Program-made: the position numbers and the translations under genes
From: Planomicrobium stackebrandtii
GTDB lineage: Bacteria; Bacillota; Bacilli; Bacillales_A; Planococcaceae
Assembly (NCBI RefSeq): GCF_030814955.1
Contig: NZ_JAUSWB010000004.1
Location: forward strand, 124,001-188,000
DNA length: 64,000 nucleotides
Reading direction: 5' to 3'
In this document: positions 42,570 to 52,050 of the stretch, piece by piece
How positions within the stretch are numbered: position 1 is the first letter of the stretch
Layout: each line of letters opens with the position of its first letter
Notes under the pieces: generated by a model
Database searches by the model: none
The model's input: only the letters and a program-made list of their open reading frames with translations
What the model was told of the DNA's origin: nothing

Positions 42570-44260
42570 ATGCGGAAAATTAAAATTGGCTTTATTTCTC
42601 CTTATGAAGCCATGGTTCCAATGGTAGAAGAGTTAGGAGAGAAACAAGAAGATTTGCAGGTTGCCACAAAGGTAGGTAACTTAGAAGAAGGCGTGAAGTA
42701 CGCAAAAGAAATGGAACGTTCAGGATATGATTTGATCATTAGCCGAGGGGGAACAGCCGGGCTGATTCGAAATGCAATTTCTCTTCCGGTAATCGATGTA
42801 CATATGTCAGGGTATGATTTGTTAAGGACGATTATGTTGACAGAGGGCCACTCCAAAGAAAAGAAAGTTCTGGTCGGCTTTACGAATATTACACTGGGAG
42901 CGGCTTCGATAATCAACCTATTGGAGATTGACATGACCGTTGTCACTATACAGGACGCCAATGAAGTCGATGTGGTTTTAAAGTCACTTAAAGACGAAAA
43001 ACACACAATTGTCTTAGGAGACGTGGTAACTGTTGCTGCTGCCCAAAGACTGGGAATGAGCGGTTTTCTTATTCAATCGGGCCGTGAATCCATTATGGAA
43101 GCATTTGAAGAAGCGCGCAGGCAATTTGTCTATCAGCAAAAAAGCCAGCGGTTGGTTAATGTAATGCGCTATTTTTTGGGAGCCAGAAAAATGGACATGT
43201 TAATTGCAACGGCGCAAGGAGATGTTATTTTTGAAAATTGGTCTAAATTTCCAGGAAGTCCTATTTCGCAGAACGAATGGATTGAGCTCGTCAATCAAGC
43301 TTTCCAAACCGGCAATTCCATCTTTCGCACGGTAGATACTTTTCAAATTAGAGTTGATCTATTCCAGGAACAGGAAGAAAAAGTAGCGATGATTCTTTTC
43401 GAAGACCTCTTAACTGCTTATCCTAATATCACAATCGAGCAAATTGATCAATTGCCTTATATCGTAACTGAAAGTGCAGCTATGAAACGGATTAAAAATT
43501 TAGTAGAAAAACCGTTGATGGCTAAAGAAAATATTGTTTTAATCGGCAAAGCAGGCGTCGGCAAAAAAGAACTCGCCCGCTATATCCATGCTGTTCATGG
43601 AAAAAATGGATTTTTTGTTTCTGTGGATCTTGATAAACTGGATCAGGTTGAAGAAAGTTTTGCTAATTCGAAAATCGATACTGTATTTATTCATCTTAGC
43701 CAAGTTCCTGAGCTGAAAAAAGTGAACGAACTTCAGCATATTTTGGCGATTGCGGAACAAAAAAATGTGCAAATAATCTTTTCACAGCAGGAAGTATTTG
43801 AGGAGCTGAAGATTAATTTGGGGATGGATGAAGCGGTTATCATACACTTGCCGAGTCTCCAAGAGCGAACAGAAGATATTGAAACATTAGTGCAGCAGTT
43901 CCTCATGGAATTTCACCAGGAATTAGGAACACAACCAATTAAAGTGAGGAAAAATGCGATTGAATACTTGAAGAACATGCAGTGGCCAGGTAATACAACG
44001 ATTTAAAGGCATATATAAAAAAACTGGCATTGGCCGAAAGTGGCTATGTCATTGAAGAAAACCTGCTTCGTGATCTGCCTTTTGTTTCCGACGTGAAACC
44101 TGAACAAACCACAGTGGCATTAGAGAAAAATGAAACATTAAAGGAAATTGAACAAAAAATCATTGAAAAAGTTCTTAAGGAAGAAAACTTTAATCAAACA
44201 AAGGCGGCTCAGCGTTTAGGAATGAACCGGGCTACTCTATGGCGCAAACTCAAAAAATGA
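42570..44260 (+). pseudogene. PrpR-type transcription regulator with frameshift before its HTH
   Basis: The first frame (42570-44006) encodes a PrpR_N sensor domain (residues 1-175) and a degenerate AAA region; it stops after MQWPGNTTI. The next frame, open from 43994, encodes YNDLKAYIKKLALAESG, a linker and a Fis-type HTH (NFNQTKAAQRLGMNRATLWRKLKK). One base added near 43996-43999 would join them as WPGNTNDLKAYIKK, the normal continuation of the family. The AAA part has a weak Walker A (GKAGVGKKE), no GAFTGA loop and no Asp-Glu in the Walker B position, so it could not activate sigma-54. It should control the sugar-acid operon 168 bases downstream. It may be broken, or the base may be a sequence error. 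Confidence 0.82.
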
Positions 44261-44274
44261 GCTTGCGTTTTTTT
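44243..44274 (+). terminator. Terminator overlapping the regulator 3' end
   Basis: CGCAA-A-CTCA pairs with TGAG-C-TTGCG (one mismatch) around AAAAA, then TTTTTTT. Confidence 0.7.
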
Positions 44275-44279
44275 ATGAT

Positions 44280-44353
44280 TAAAAGTGTTGCATTATTATA
44301 CTATTTATCAGATTTATGTGTTTATATAGATAAAAGTGTTGCTTTATTATACT
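44280..44353. repeat. Two 23-bp direct repeats, candidate regulator sites
   Basis: TAAAAGTGTTGCATTATTAT(ACT) at 44280-44302 and the same with one change (TT for AT after TTGC) at 44331-44353. The starts are 51 bases apart, close to five helical turns. The second copy covers the -35 of the operon promoter. They are good candidates for binding by the PrpR-type regulator encoded just upstream. Confidence 0.7.
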
Positions 44354-44367
44354 TAAATTTTTATAGT
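44339..44367 (+). promoter_or_regulatory. Sigma-A type promoter of the sugar-acid operon
   Basis: TTGCTT at 44339-44344, 17 bases, TATAGT at 44362-44367. The -35 lies within the second direct repeat. Confidence 0.6.
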
Positions 44368-44372
44368 GTTAA

Positions 44373-44387
44373 TGAAAGCGTTATCTT
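44373..44387 (+). promoter_or_regulatory. cre site (CcpA)
   Basis: TGAAAGCGTTATCTT fits the catabolite-responsive element consensus TGWAANCGNTNWCA except near the last position. It overlaps the expected transcription start, as in carbon-catabolite repressed operons. Confidence 0.65.
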
Positions 44388-44428
44388 AAAGTAGAGTGAA
44401 AAATAAAAAAACGAAAAGAGGTAAACTA

Positions 44429-45430
44429 ATGAAAATTAAAGCAACCATGGAACGGATTCCAGGCGGAATGATGGTAGTACCGTTATTATTGGCAGCAACA
44501 ATCAATACGATAGCCCCTGATTTATTGAGAATAGGCGGCTTTACGCAAGCCTTATTTGTTGATAGTGCAAACGCTTTAATCGCTTTGTTTCTTCTATGTA
44601 CCGGTGCACAGATTAATGTGAAGACTTTCGGCGTTTCTTTGGCCAAAGGCGGAACACTGCTTGCGACTAAATGGATTGTCGGGGCATTGTTTGGACTTTT
44701 AGCTTATATGTTTGCCGGGGATAATGGCTTGTGGCTAGGTATTGCTCCGATTGCTGTAATAGCAGCTATGACAAACAGCAATGGCGGTTTGTTTGTTGCA
44801 TTAGTAGGACAATACGGGAACAAAGAAGATCGCGCAGCTTATTCTTTGCTGGCGCTAAATGACGGCCCGTTCTTAACTATGGTGGCATTGACGATTTTTG
44901 GAGCGATGGGATTTGTTGAAGGTCTGTTTTCACCAGTTTCTTTTATTGCTGTGTTATTGCCTATTTTAATCGGTATGATTTTAGGTAATCTAGATGAGGA
45001 TATGCGAACTTTCTTAGATAAAGGAAGCTCTATGCTGATTCCCTTCTTTGCCTTTGCTCTAGGTATGGGAATTGACTTTAATGCAATTATTACAGGGGGA
45101 CTAGGCGGAATTGTCCTTGGCCTAATGACTGTTTTCTTAACGGGGACAGCTGGTTACTTAGTCTTTAAAGCGCTAAAATGGAATCCGATTGTAGGAGCTG
45201 CTGAAGGCTCTACTGCTGGAAATGCAGTGGCGACACCTGCAGCTATTGCGGCGGCTAGTGCCGGATTCTCTTCGGTAGTGGATATAGCGACAGTCCAAGT
45301 TGCAGCTTCGACTGTAACAACGGCTATATTGTTGCCGCTTTATATCGCATTTTTAGTGAGACGTATTGAAAAGAAAGGCTTTGTATTTACTGGTGGGGAA
45401 ATAGTAAGAAAAGAAGCTTTAAAGGAGTGA
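44429..45430 (+). CDS. 2-keto-3-deoxygluconate permease-type sugar-acid transporter
   Basis: 333 residues with about ten membrane segments, of the KdgT family: the start MKIKATMERIPGGMMVVPLLLAATINTIAPDLLRIGGFTQALF, CTGAQINVKTFG, and NSNGGLFVALVGQYG are typical. KdgT imports 2-keto-3-deoxygluconate, but family members next to four-carbon acid kinases probably import threonate or erythronate. The ATG at 44429 follows AGAGGT. It is the first gene of a three-gene operon and lies directly behind a promoter with a cre site. Confidence 0.86.
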   Translation: MKIKATMERIPGGMMVVPLLLAATINTIAPDLLRIGGFTQALFVDSANALIALFLLCTGAQINVKTFGVSLAKGGTLLATKWIVGALFGLLAYMFAGDNGLWLGIAPIAVIAAMTNSNGGLFVALVGQYGNKEDRAAYSLLALNDGPFLTMVALTIFGAMGFVEGLFSPVSFIAVLLPILIGMILGNLDEDMRTFLDKGSSMLIPFFAFALGMGIDFNAIITGGLGGIVLGLMTVFLTGTAGYLVFKALKWNPIVGAAEGSTAGNAVATPAAIAAASAGFSSVVDIATVQVAASTVTTAILLPLYIAFLVRRIEKKGFVFTGGEIVRKEALKE

Positions 45431-45436
45431 CAAATT

Positions 45437-46726
45437 GTGGCGACTCAAATCGGCATCATTGCAGATGATTTTACAGGAGCCAATGACTCCGGTGTTAGAC
45501 TGGCACAAAAAGGGTTAAGAGCTCGCGTGATTTTGGCTGGAAGGGAAGATGAAAATACGGATCCAAATATAGACGTTTGGATTGTTGATACAGATAGTCG
45601 GGCTATGGAACCAATAGAGGCTTATAATATTGTATCTTCGGAAATCGAACGACTGAAAAAAAGAGGGGTTTCCTCATTTTATAAAAAAGTGGATTCGACA
45701 CTTCGCGGCAGTGTAGCAGCAGAATTAAAAGCATTGCACGATTGTGCTGGTGCAGAAATTATTTTTATTGCACCAGCGTTCCCGACTCTTGGACGTACGG
45801 TAAGAGATGGAATTCTATATGTAAATGATATCCCTGTAGGTGAAACAGAATTCGGCAATGATCCAAAGACCCCAGTGCTGCACAGCTATATTCCGGACTT
45901 ACTGGCATCAGAAGATGTTTTTACCGCAGTATTGACTCACGAAATCTTGAGTGGGAAAAATCCAGAACAGTGGGTGCAGCAGCAAATAGACAGTGGTGTA
46001 AAGTGGATTATTTGCGATACGGTCGTTGAGGAAGACTTTATTCAGTTAGTATCTCTGGAAGATAAACTGGATGTGAAAATAGGATGGGCAGGTTCAGCAG
46101 GACTGATAAATTATTTGTATTCAGTCTCAGCTGAATCCCAAGAATTTGAACTACCGGCTCGCAGTACTGGCAAGGTTTTGGTGGTTTCAGGCAGTTTGTC
46201 AGGAAAGACAAAAGAACAACTGGATAATTTAGCACAGAGACCTCAAACCTTGATGATTGAAATTAACCCAGCAAGATTATTGGAAGATCCTGAAAGAGAA
46301 GGGGAAACAATCAAAGCGTTAAATCATTCTGCCGATTGGGACAGTGCGGTGATATACGTGGAACCCTCTCAGACAAACCGGGACCAGGTAGCAGAATGGG
46401 GATTGCTGAAAGAATGGACTGCTAATCAGACAGGCAAAGGAATCTCACAGGGTCTGGGGAAACTCGTGAATTTAGCATTGAAAAATGGCGGATTCGATGC
46501 ACTTATTATGACGGGCGGCGATACTGCCAAAGACATTTGCAAGGAAATTGGCGTTGCGGATATGGAACTCCGCTTTGAAATTGAAGCAGGGCTGCCGCTC
46601 GGGATGGTAAAATGGAACGGAAAAGAATTAATCGCAGTAACTAAAGCAGGAGGATTTGGAAATCCTGCCTCATTGGTCAATGCTGTTGAATTTTTGAAAG
46701 GAGCGGGATTAAATGAGCACACATAA
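45437..46726 (+). CDS. dtnK: Four-carbon acid sugar kinase (D-threonate kinase-like)
   Basis: 429 residues of the DUF1537 kinase family. The N-terminal domain has GIIADDFTGANDSGVRLAQKG and KKVDSTLRGSVAAELKAL (substrate binding); the C-terminal domain has MTGGDTAKDIC and the final TKAGGFGNPASLVNAVEFL (ATP binding). These kinases phosphorylate D-threonate, L-threonate or erythronate. Pairing with PdxA2 points to D-threonate or D-erythronate phosphorylated at O4. The start is GTG at 45437, 10 bases after AAAGGAGTGA. It overlaps the next gene by 14 bases. The gene symbol is by family and context. Confidence 0.86.
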   Translation: MATQIGIIADDFTGANDSGVRLAQKGLRARVILAGREDENTDPNIDVWIVDTDSRAMEPIEAYNIVSSEIERLKKRGVSSFYKKVDSTLRGSVAAELKALHDCAGAEIIFIAPAFPTLGRTVRDGILYVNDIPVGETEFGNDPKTPVLHSYIPDLLASEDVFTAVLTHEILSGKNPEQWVQQQIDSGVKWIICDTVVEEDFIQLVSLEDKLDVKIGWAGSAGLINYLYSVSAESQEFELPARSTGKVLVVSGSLSGKTKEQLDNLAQRPQTLMIEINPARLLEDPEREGETIKALNHSADWDSAVIYVEPSQTNRDQVAEWGLLKEWTANQTGKGISQGLGKLVNLALKNGGFDALIMTGGDTAKDICKEIGVADMELRFEIEAGLPLGMVKWNGKELIAVTKAGGFGNPASLVNAVEFLKGAGLNEHT

Positions 46727-47711
46727 ACCGGTCATCGGAATTACTATGGGGGACGCTGCAGGCGTTGGACCAGAAATCATTTTAAAAAGCTTTGAGCATG
46801 ACATCGTTCATGACACAAGCCGTTCGTTTGTCATAGGAGACGCAGCTATATTGGAGCGGGCGAAAAATTTTACTGGGAGCACTAAAACAATTAATCGCAT
46901 AAAGCATCCATCTGAAGCCGGCTTTGACAAAGAAGCAATTGACTGTCTGGATTTAAATCTATTGCCGGCTGATTTGCAGATTGGCGAAGTCTCAGCTGCT
47001 GCTGGAGATGCGGCATTTCAATATTTGTCAAAAGCAATTTCTTTAGCAAACAATGGTGACATTGATGCTATCTGTACAGCACCACTAAATAAAGAAGCTT
47101 TGCAAAAAGGTGGACACATGTATCCGGGCCATACAGAAATATTAGCAGACTTGACTGGCACAAAAGATTACTCCATGATGCTTTCTGCACCAAACTTGAA
47201 AGTTATCCATGTAACTACGCATGTAGGAATCATTGATGCAATCCGAATGATTAATCCAGAGCGCGTTTTGTATGTTATTCAATTGGCTCACGATACCTTA
47301 ACAAAAGCAGGAATTCAAAATCCGAAAATTGCGGTTTGTGGCATTAATCCGCATGCTGGAGAAAATGGTTTATTCGGAAACGGCGAAGAAGAAGAGAAAA
47401 TTATTCCAGCTGTGGAACAAGCAATTGCACGAGGGATAGACGTGCAAGGGCCATTACCTGCAGATACCTTGTTTTTCCGAACAGTCCGTGGGGATTTTGA
47501 TATAGTCGTTGCTATGTACCATGATCAAGGGCATGCGCCAGTTAAAGTCCTTGGTTTGGAAGCGGGGGTCAACATCACCGTAGGGCTTCCGATTATCCGT
47601 ACCAGCGTAGATCACGGGACGGCTTTTGATATTGCAGGAACTGGAATTGCTGATGAACAAAGTTTAGTTGAAGCATTGCGGCAAGCTGTAGAATTGGCTC
47701 CCAAAAAATAA
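46713..47711 (+). CDS. pdxA2: 4-phospho-D-threonate 3-dehydrogenase (PdxA2)
   Basis: 332 residues of the PdxA family of metal- and NAD-dependent decarboxylating dehydrogenases: GITMGDAAGVGPEIILKS at the N-terminus, PLNKEALQKGGHMYPGHTEILADLTG, GINPHAGENGLFG and YHDQGHAPVKVLG with the metal-binding His residues. In this context it oxidises and decarboxylates 4-phospho-D-threonate (or erythronate) to dihydroxyacetone phosphate, which enters glycolysis. A vitamin B6 role (PdxA) is less likely because no pdxJ is near and the gene overlaps the acid-sugar kinase. Confidence 0.87.
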   Translation: MSTHKPVIGITMGDAAGVGPEIILKSFEHDIVHDTSRSFVIGDAAILERAKNFTGSTKTINRIKHPSEAGFDKEAIDCLDLNLLPADLQIGEVSAAAGDAAFQYLSKAISLANNGDIDAICTAPLNKEALQKGGHMYPGHTEILADLTGTKDYSMMLSAPNLKVIHVTTHVGIIDAIRMINPERVLYVIQLAHDTLTKAGIQNPKIAVCGINPHAGENGLFGNGEEEEKIIPAVEQAIARGIDVQGPLPADTLFFRTVRGDFDIVVAMYHDQGHAPVKVLGLEAGVNITVGLPIIRTSVDHGTAFDIAGTGIADEQSLVEALRQAVELAPKK

Positions 47712-47716
47712 ACATA

Positions 47717-47756
47717 AAAACCATCCACGGTTAATATTTGCCGTGGGTGGTTTTTT
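47717..47756 (+). terminator. Terminator of the sugar-acid operon
   Basis: AAAAACCATCCACGG pairs with CCGTGGGTGGTTTTTT around a 10-base loop (one G-U pair). Confidence 0.85.
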
Positions 47757-47871
47757 GTGTTGATGTGTCTTTTTTCTGTTAACTAAAGTATATATGGAAA
47801 AATTAGTAGGTATTAAGTTATATTTGAATTTTCAGAAATAAAATAAGTTTTCTTTTTCTATGAAAAATGTT

Positions 47872-47889
47872 ATGATTTTATTAAATCAT
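47872..47889. repeat. AT-rich inverted repeat upstream of the hybrid kinase gene
   Basis: ATGATTTTATTAAATCAT, 7-base arms, in an otherwise featureless AT-rich region between 47757 and 48042. It could be an operator; no promoter with good spacing was found near it. Confidence 0.35.
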
Positions 47890-48042
47890 AAAACCTATTA
47901 AATATACATAAAATGGATATTATTATAATCATATATACCTTCATTCTTTGATGGATGGCAGGATATTCTGTGGCAAAGCATCGATAGTAGAGTTGGAGAC
48001 TTAATTTTAAAAATTGATTATTTGAATAATTGAGGTGAAGAA

Positions 48043-51000
48043 ATGAAAGAATCCTATAGTAGTGGAATTTCTATTGTCATTGGAATTTGTTTTGCTTTGT
48101 GGATTTCTTTCTTTTTTCTTAGCATCGAAAAAACATCTGCGAATACGATCGAAGCCGATGCTGCCATTTTAAATTCTGATACCAGGGAAATGCCTCTTGC
48201 AGCTCACCTGGAGATTTTAAGAGATACGAAGGGCACACTTGGAATAAGTGAATTGCTGCAGCCGCCGCACAACTGGAAGTTTGTTTTAAATGAACAAGAG
48301 GTTCCAAACGGCGGGATTACATCGGACGTCTATTGGCTGCGTTTTACTGTCTCGGACCTATCGGAGGATCAGCAATGGCTCCTGGTGCTGGACAACCCGT
48401 CCATTGATAAAGCCACTCTTTATTCACCGGAACCTTCAGGAGAATTTTCCGCTGCTGCACTGGGGGAAGGCATAGCAGATTCTGGAAGTGCTTTTCGCCA
48501 AAATAATATTGTGTTTGAGCTGGTTACGCAGAAAGGCGAGGAAACTACATTTTTCTTGAAAGTCGAGTCTCAGGGGTTCATGCATCTCCCTCTGACAATC
48601 TGGGGACATGAAGCATTTGAAGCGCAGTCCCGGCAGACAAGTGCAATCATCGGGTTATTGACAGGACTGAGTTTTTTGTTTATGGGCTATTGCATCAAAT
48701 GGTTTTTCAACTACCGCCAAAAGAACTTCCTGCATCTTTTTATGCTGGCATTAACGACACTGGCTGTTTTTTCTTTCGGAACCGGATTAAGCTGGGTCGT
48801 GATATGGCCGGAACTTGGATGGTGGAATAGAAAAATCTCAGGAGTATTCATAGGAATTGCCAGTCTTTCGATTTTATTTATTACCAAAGGTCTATTTGAA
48901 GATGCTATGCAGCTGGGATGGTTTTCTAAAGCTACTAAAATTACGGCTGTTTTCCTGTTGTTTTCAATCGTTTTTTCTTACTTCTCAGATCAGATAGCCA
49001 ACTTGCTCCTGTTTTTTTCGATGTTTCTATCGATTGCCTTATCTTGGAGCCTGTCATTGCATGCCGGCAAGAAAGGGCGGATCTTTGCCGTGCATTACGC
49101 AGTTGCATCATTTTTAGCAATGGCTGCCATGATCGTTTTATTTCTCACAGCGGCAACGATTTTTCCCTATGGAAAAAATATTCACTATGGCTTGTATCTC
49201 ACAGGTGGAATTAGCTTATTATTTACAGCGAAAGCACTGCTAACAAAAGAAAAGCTGAATGCCAAAAAGAACGAGCAACTGGAACAGCAAGCAAAAGATC
49301 GCCAGCGGGTGGAAATTGAAGCCTTAAAAAACGCCAACAGGAGGAAAGATGAACTCTTGGCGTTTACTTCAAATGGTTTGCGAACGCCTCTATACGGAAT
49401 GATCGGCATCGCAGAATCACTGCAGGAATCGGCGGCTGGAAAAATGTCTCCTTTAATGGCCAATCAATTAACGGACCTGGTGGCCAGCGGCAAAAATATG
49501 TCGCATTTGGTCAACGAGCTTCTCGATTTTTCTAAACTCAAACAATCTCCTTTACAGGTTCATGCTGAGGCGGTAGCGATTGATGAATTGTGCAATGGGG
49601 TTTTATCGATGTGCCGGCCGCTTTTGCAGACAAACTCAGTAAAGCTCTATCATACAGTTCCAGACTCATTGCCAAAAGTACTCGCCGATCCTGACCGCGT
49701 TAAGCAGATTTTATACAATCTGGTCGACAACTCCATTCAGCATACGCGTGAAGGAGAGATTGTTGTATCGGCACAAGTTATTGGGAATCTGCTGGAAATT
49801 TCGGTGAAGGATACGGGAATCGGCATACAGGAGAAACGTATCCCATCGCTGTTTGAATGGGACATGCCATTGGAGAATTCTCTGGACAATCCGGGTATAG
49901 GTTTACGGATTACCAAAAGTTTAGTTGAACTTCAAGGTGGCTCTTTGAAGGTCGAATCACAGGCAGGCAGCGGTTCCATTTTCAGTTTTACTTTGCCAAT
50001 TCAAAAGGACGAAGAAACTGCACAATTTTTAAATAGCTTTGATTCTGAGGTTAAAGAATTGACTGCACCGCAGTTAGCGGATTCCATATTAAAACAGCGG
50101 CCGATAAAGAAAAGTCTGCATGTTCTTGTGATTGAATCAGAAGAAATCAACCGCCTGGTTTTGCTGCGCCAGTTGATGTCAGCAGGTTATCAAGCGTTCG
50201 GAGCAGCAGATGGGAAAGCGGCGATGGCACTGCTGTCGCATAAGCAGGTAGAGCTGGTAGTGATGGATGGCTATCTGACTGACATGTCAGGCGATGAGCT
50301 ATGCCGCCGCATCCGGCTGGACTATACGCTGACGGAATTGCCGATTCTCATGCTGTCGAATGTGGATAGCCTTCAAGAAAAAAAGGATGCATTTACAGCG
50401 GGAGCCAATGACTTTTTGCTGAAGCCATGTGACAAAGAAGAGTTTCTTATGCGGATTGAGACTTTGGCAAACATGCGGAGCCTGACACAGGAAATCACCA
50501 ATCTGAACTATTTTCTTGAACGCAATGTCAAAGAACGGACCATGGCGCTCGAAATTACCAATATGAACCTGTTGACAGTAAATGATGAAATTCAGGAAAT
50601 CGAAAAGTCCCGCAACGACATGCTATCAGCAATTTCGCATGAACTGGGAACACCCATTACATTGATCCACAGTTATATACAGGCGGTTAAAGAAAGTTTG
50701 ATCGAAGAAAATAATCCAAAGTATTTGGACATGATTCACAAAAAGCTGCTGCTTCTTGAGCGGCTCACTGAGGATCTTGTAGAGTTGACTAAATACAAGT
50801 CTGGGAATATGACCTTGCGTTTTGAGGAAAACGAGTTGCACGGATGGTTGAGGCGGATTGTGGATTCGATGGCATCTGACGTCAAGCAGAGCGGACGTGT
50901 TTTCGAGTTTCTTGGAACAGAAGATCCGGATGAAATGACTGAGGCATTCCTGGCTGTCGACTTGCATCGCCTCGATCAGGTTATCTCCAATATCCTCTGG

Positions 51001-51336
51001 AATGCCGTTAAGCATACTTCCTCGGAAGAAGGCAAGATTACGCTATCTGCTGAAATGCTGGCCAATAATAACAAAGATGCGTCGCTTACCGAAGAAGTGG
51101 ATGGAGAAATAGTCCTTCGGATTGCAGACAATGGCTGTGGCATCAAGAAAGAAGCGTTGCCCCATATTTTTGAACGCTTTTACAAAATTGACAGTTCTGC
51201 CGGCTATAAAGGCAGCGGACTTGGATTGGCGATTGCCAAAGAGATTGTTTTAGCGCATAAAGGACAGATTTGGGCGGATAGCACAGAAGGAAAAGGCAGC
51301 GTCTTTATCATCGTATTGCCGCTGGCTCTCCGTTAA
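48043..51336 (+). CDS. Hybrid sensor kinase: 7TMR sensor, transmitter without His, receiver, second transmitter
   Basis: 1097 residues. After a first membrane span (about 8-30) comes a 7TMR-DISMED2-type extracellular domain (to about 190), seven membrane spans (about 195-395) and a short coiled coil. The first transmitter has ATPase motifs (DNSIQHT, DTGIGI, GIGLRITKSL), but the phosphoacceptor box reads TSNGLRTPL with Asn444 in place of His. A receiver follows with Asp742 (VVMDGYL), Ser and Lys in place. After another coiled coil, a second transmitter has His866 (ISHELGTP) and an intact ATPase domain. It is coupled to the response regulator 18 bases downstream and precedes the polysaccharide-type operon that the pair probably controls. 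Confidence 0.9.
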   Translation: MKESYSSGISIVIGICFALWISFFFLSIEKTSANTIEADAAILNSDTREMPLAAHLEILRDTKGTLGISELLQPPHNWKFVLNEQEVPNGGITSDVYWLRFTVSDLSEDQQWLLVLDNPSIDKATLYSPEPSGEFSAAALGEGIADSGSAFRQNNIVFELVTQKGEETTFFLKVESQGFMHLPLTIWGHEAFEAQSRQTSAIIGLLTGLSFLFMGYCIKWFFNYRQKNFLHLFMLALTTLAVFSFGTGLSWVVIWPELGWWNRKISGVFIGIASLSILFITKGLFEDAMQLGWFSKATKITAVFLLFSIVFSYFSDQIANLLLFFSMFLSIALSWSLSLHAGKKGRIFAVHYAVASFLAMAAMIVLFLTAATIFPYGKNIHYGLYLTGGISLLFTAKALLTKEKLNAKKNEQLEQQAKDRQRVEIEALKNANRRKDELLAFTSNGLRTPLYGMIGIAESLQESAAGKMSPLMANQLTDLVASGKNMSHLVNELLDFSKLKQSPLQVHAEAVAIDELCNGVLSMCRPLLQTNSVKLYHTVPDSLPKVLADPDRVKQILYNLVDNSIQHTREGEIVVSAQVIGNLLEISVKDTGIGIQEKRIPSLFEWDMPLENSLDNPGIGLRITKSLVELQGGSLKVESQAGSGSIFSFTLPIQKDEETAQFLNSFDSEVKELTAPQLADSILKQRPIKKSLHVLVIESEEINRLVLLRQLMSAGYQAFGAADGKAAMALLSHKQVELVVMDGYLTDMSGDELCRRIRLDYTLTELPILMLSNVDSLQEKKDAFTAGANDFLLKPCDKEEFLMRIETLANMRSLTQEITNLNYFLERNVKERTMALEITNMNLLTVNDEIQEIEKSRNDMLSAISHELGTPITLIHSYIQAVKESLIEENNPKYLDMIHKKLLLLERLTEDLVELTKYKSGNMTLRFEENELHGWLRRIVDSMASDVKQSGRVFEFLGTEDPDEMTEAFLAVDLHRLDQVISNILWNAVKHTSSEEGKITLSAEMLANNNKDASLTEEVDGEIVLRIADNGCGIKKEALPHIFERFYKIDSSAGYKGSGLGLAIAKEIVLAHKGQIWADSTEGKGSVFIIVLPLALR

Positions 51337-51354
51337 AGGACAGGAGGAAGATAA

Positions 51355-52050
51355 ATGAATGCTGCTACTGTATTAATCGTAGAAGATGACGAAGGAATCC
51401 GTGAATTAATGCGGTTGTTCCTGCTGAAAAAAGGCTATGGCGTTCTTCAGGCGGAAGACGGCCTTCGAGCACTGGCACTGCTGGAAAAGGAAAAGCCGGA
51501 TATTATTTTGCTTGATGTCGAAATGCCCGGCATGAACGGACTGGAAGTGTGTGAAAAAATTCGTCTGAAGACAACTTTGCCGATTCTGTTCGTCAGTTAC
51601 CGAAAAGAGCTGGTTTATAAAATTCAGGGTCTCGAAGCGGGTGGGGATGATTACATCACCAAGCCGTTTGATTTCAATGAACTGGAGGCACGCATTCGCG
51701 CAATTCTTCGAAGAAATGGCTGGAAGAGCGGCGAGCAGGACCAGCTCAATATCCTGAAATATGATGATCTTCATATTCATGTGGATGCGTGTGAGCTTTA
51801 TGTTGCAGGAGTTCCGGTAAAACTCTATCATAAGGAATTTCAATTGCTGTTGCTGCTGGCACAGACGCCAAATCGCGTTTGGACAGCAGAACAATTATAC
51901 GATCAAATATGGGGCTATTATTCCGAGGGAGACGTTGGAACTGTAAAGGTGCACATCAGCAATTTGCGGAGAAAAATCGAAAAGGACCCGGCCAATCCAC
52001 AATTTATCCAGACGGTGCGGGGCTTTGGTTATAAATTCATTTTAGAGTGA
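51355..52050 (+). CDS. OmpR family response regulator
   Basis: 231 residues: a receiver (LIVEDDEGIRE, phosphoacceptor Asp in IILLDVEMPGMNG, Lys in ITKPFDF) and a winged-helix DNA-binding domain (RVWTAEQLYDQIWGYYSEGDVGTVKVHISNLRRKIEKDP...IQTVRGFGYKF). The usual switch Thr/Ser region reads ILFVSYRKE. AGGAGGAAG precedes the ATG. It is translated right after the hybrid kinase and is the likely activator of the Wzz operon, whose promoter carries direct repeats spaced 11 bases apart. Confidence 0.92.
   Translation: MNAATVLIVEDDEGIRELMRLFLLKKGYGVLQAEDGLRALALLEKEKPDIILLDVEMPGMNGLEVCEKIRLKTTLPILFVSYRKELVYKIQGLEAGGDDYITKPFDFNELEARIRAILRRNGWKSGEQDQLNILKYDDLHIHVDACELYVAGVPVKLYHKEFQLLLLLAQTPNRVWTAEQLYDQIWGYYSEGDVGTVKVHISNLRRKIEKDPANPQFIQTVRGFGYKFILE

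Noticed and set aside
44280..44302. Sigma-54 promoter upstream of the sugar-acid transporter
   Set aside because: The GTGTTGC words recall a -12 box, but there is no GG at -24 spacing, and the regulator lacks the GAFTGA loop; a sigma-A promoter fits better.
46713..47711. Vitamin B6 enzyme PdxA
   Set aside because: Overlap with an acid-sugar kinase and a KdgT-type transporter upstream point to PdxA2; no other pyridoxal genes are near.
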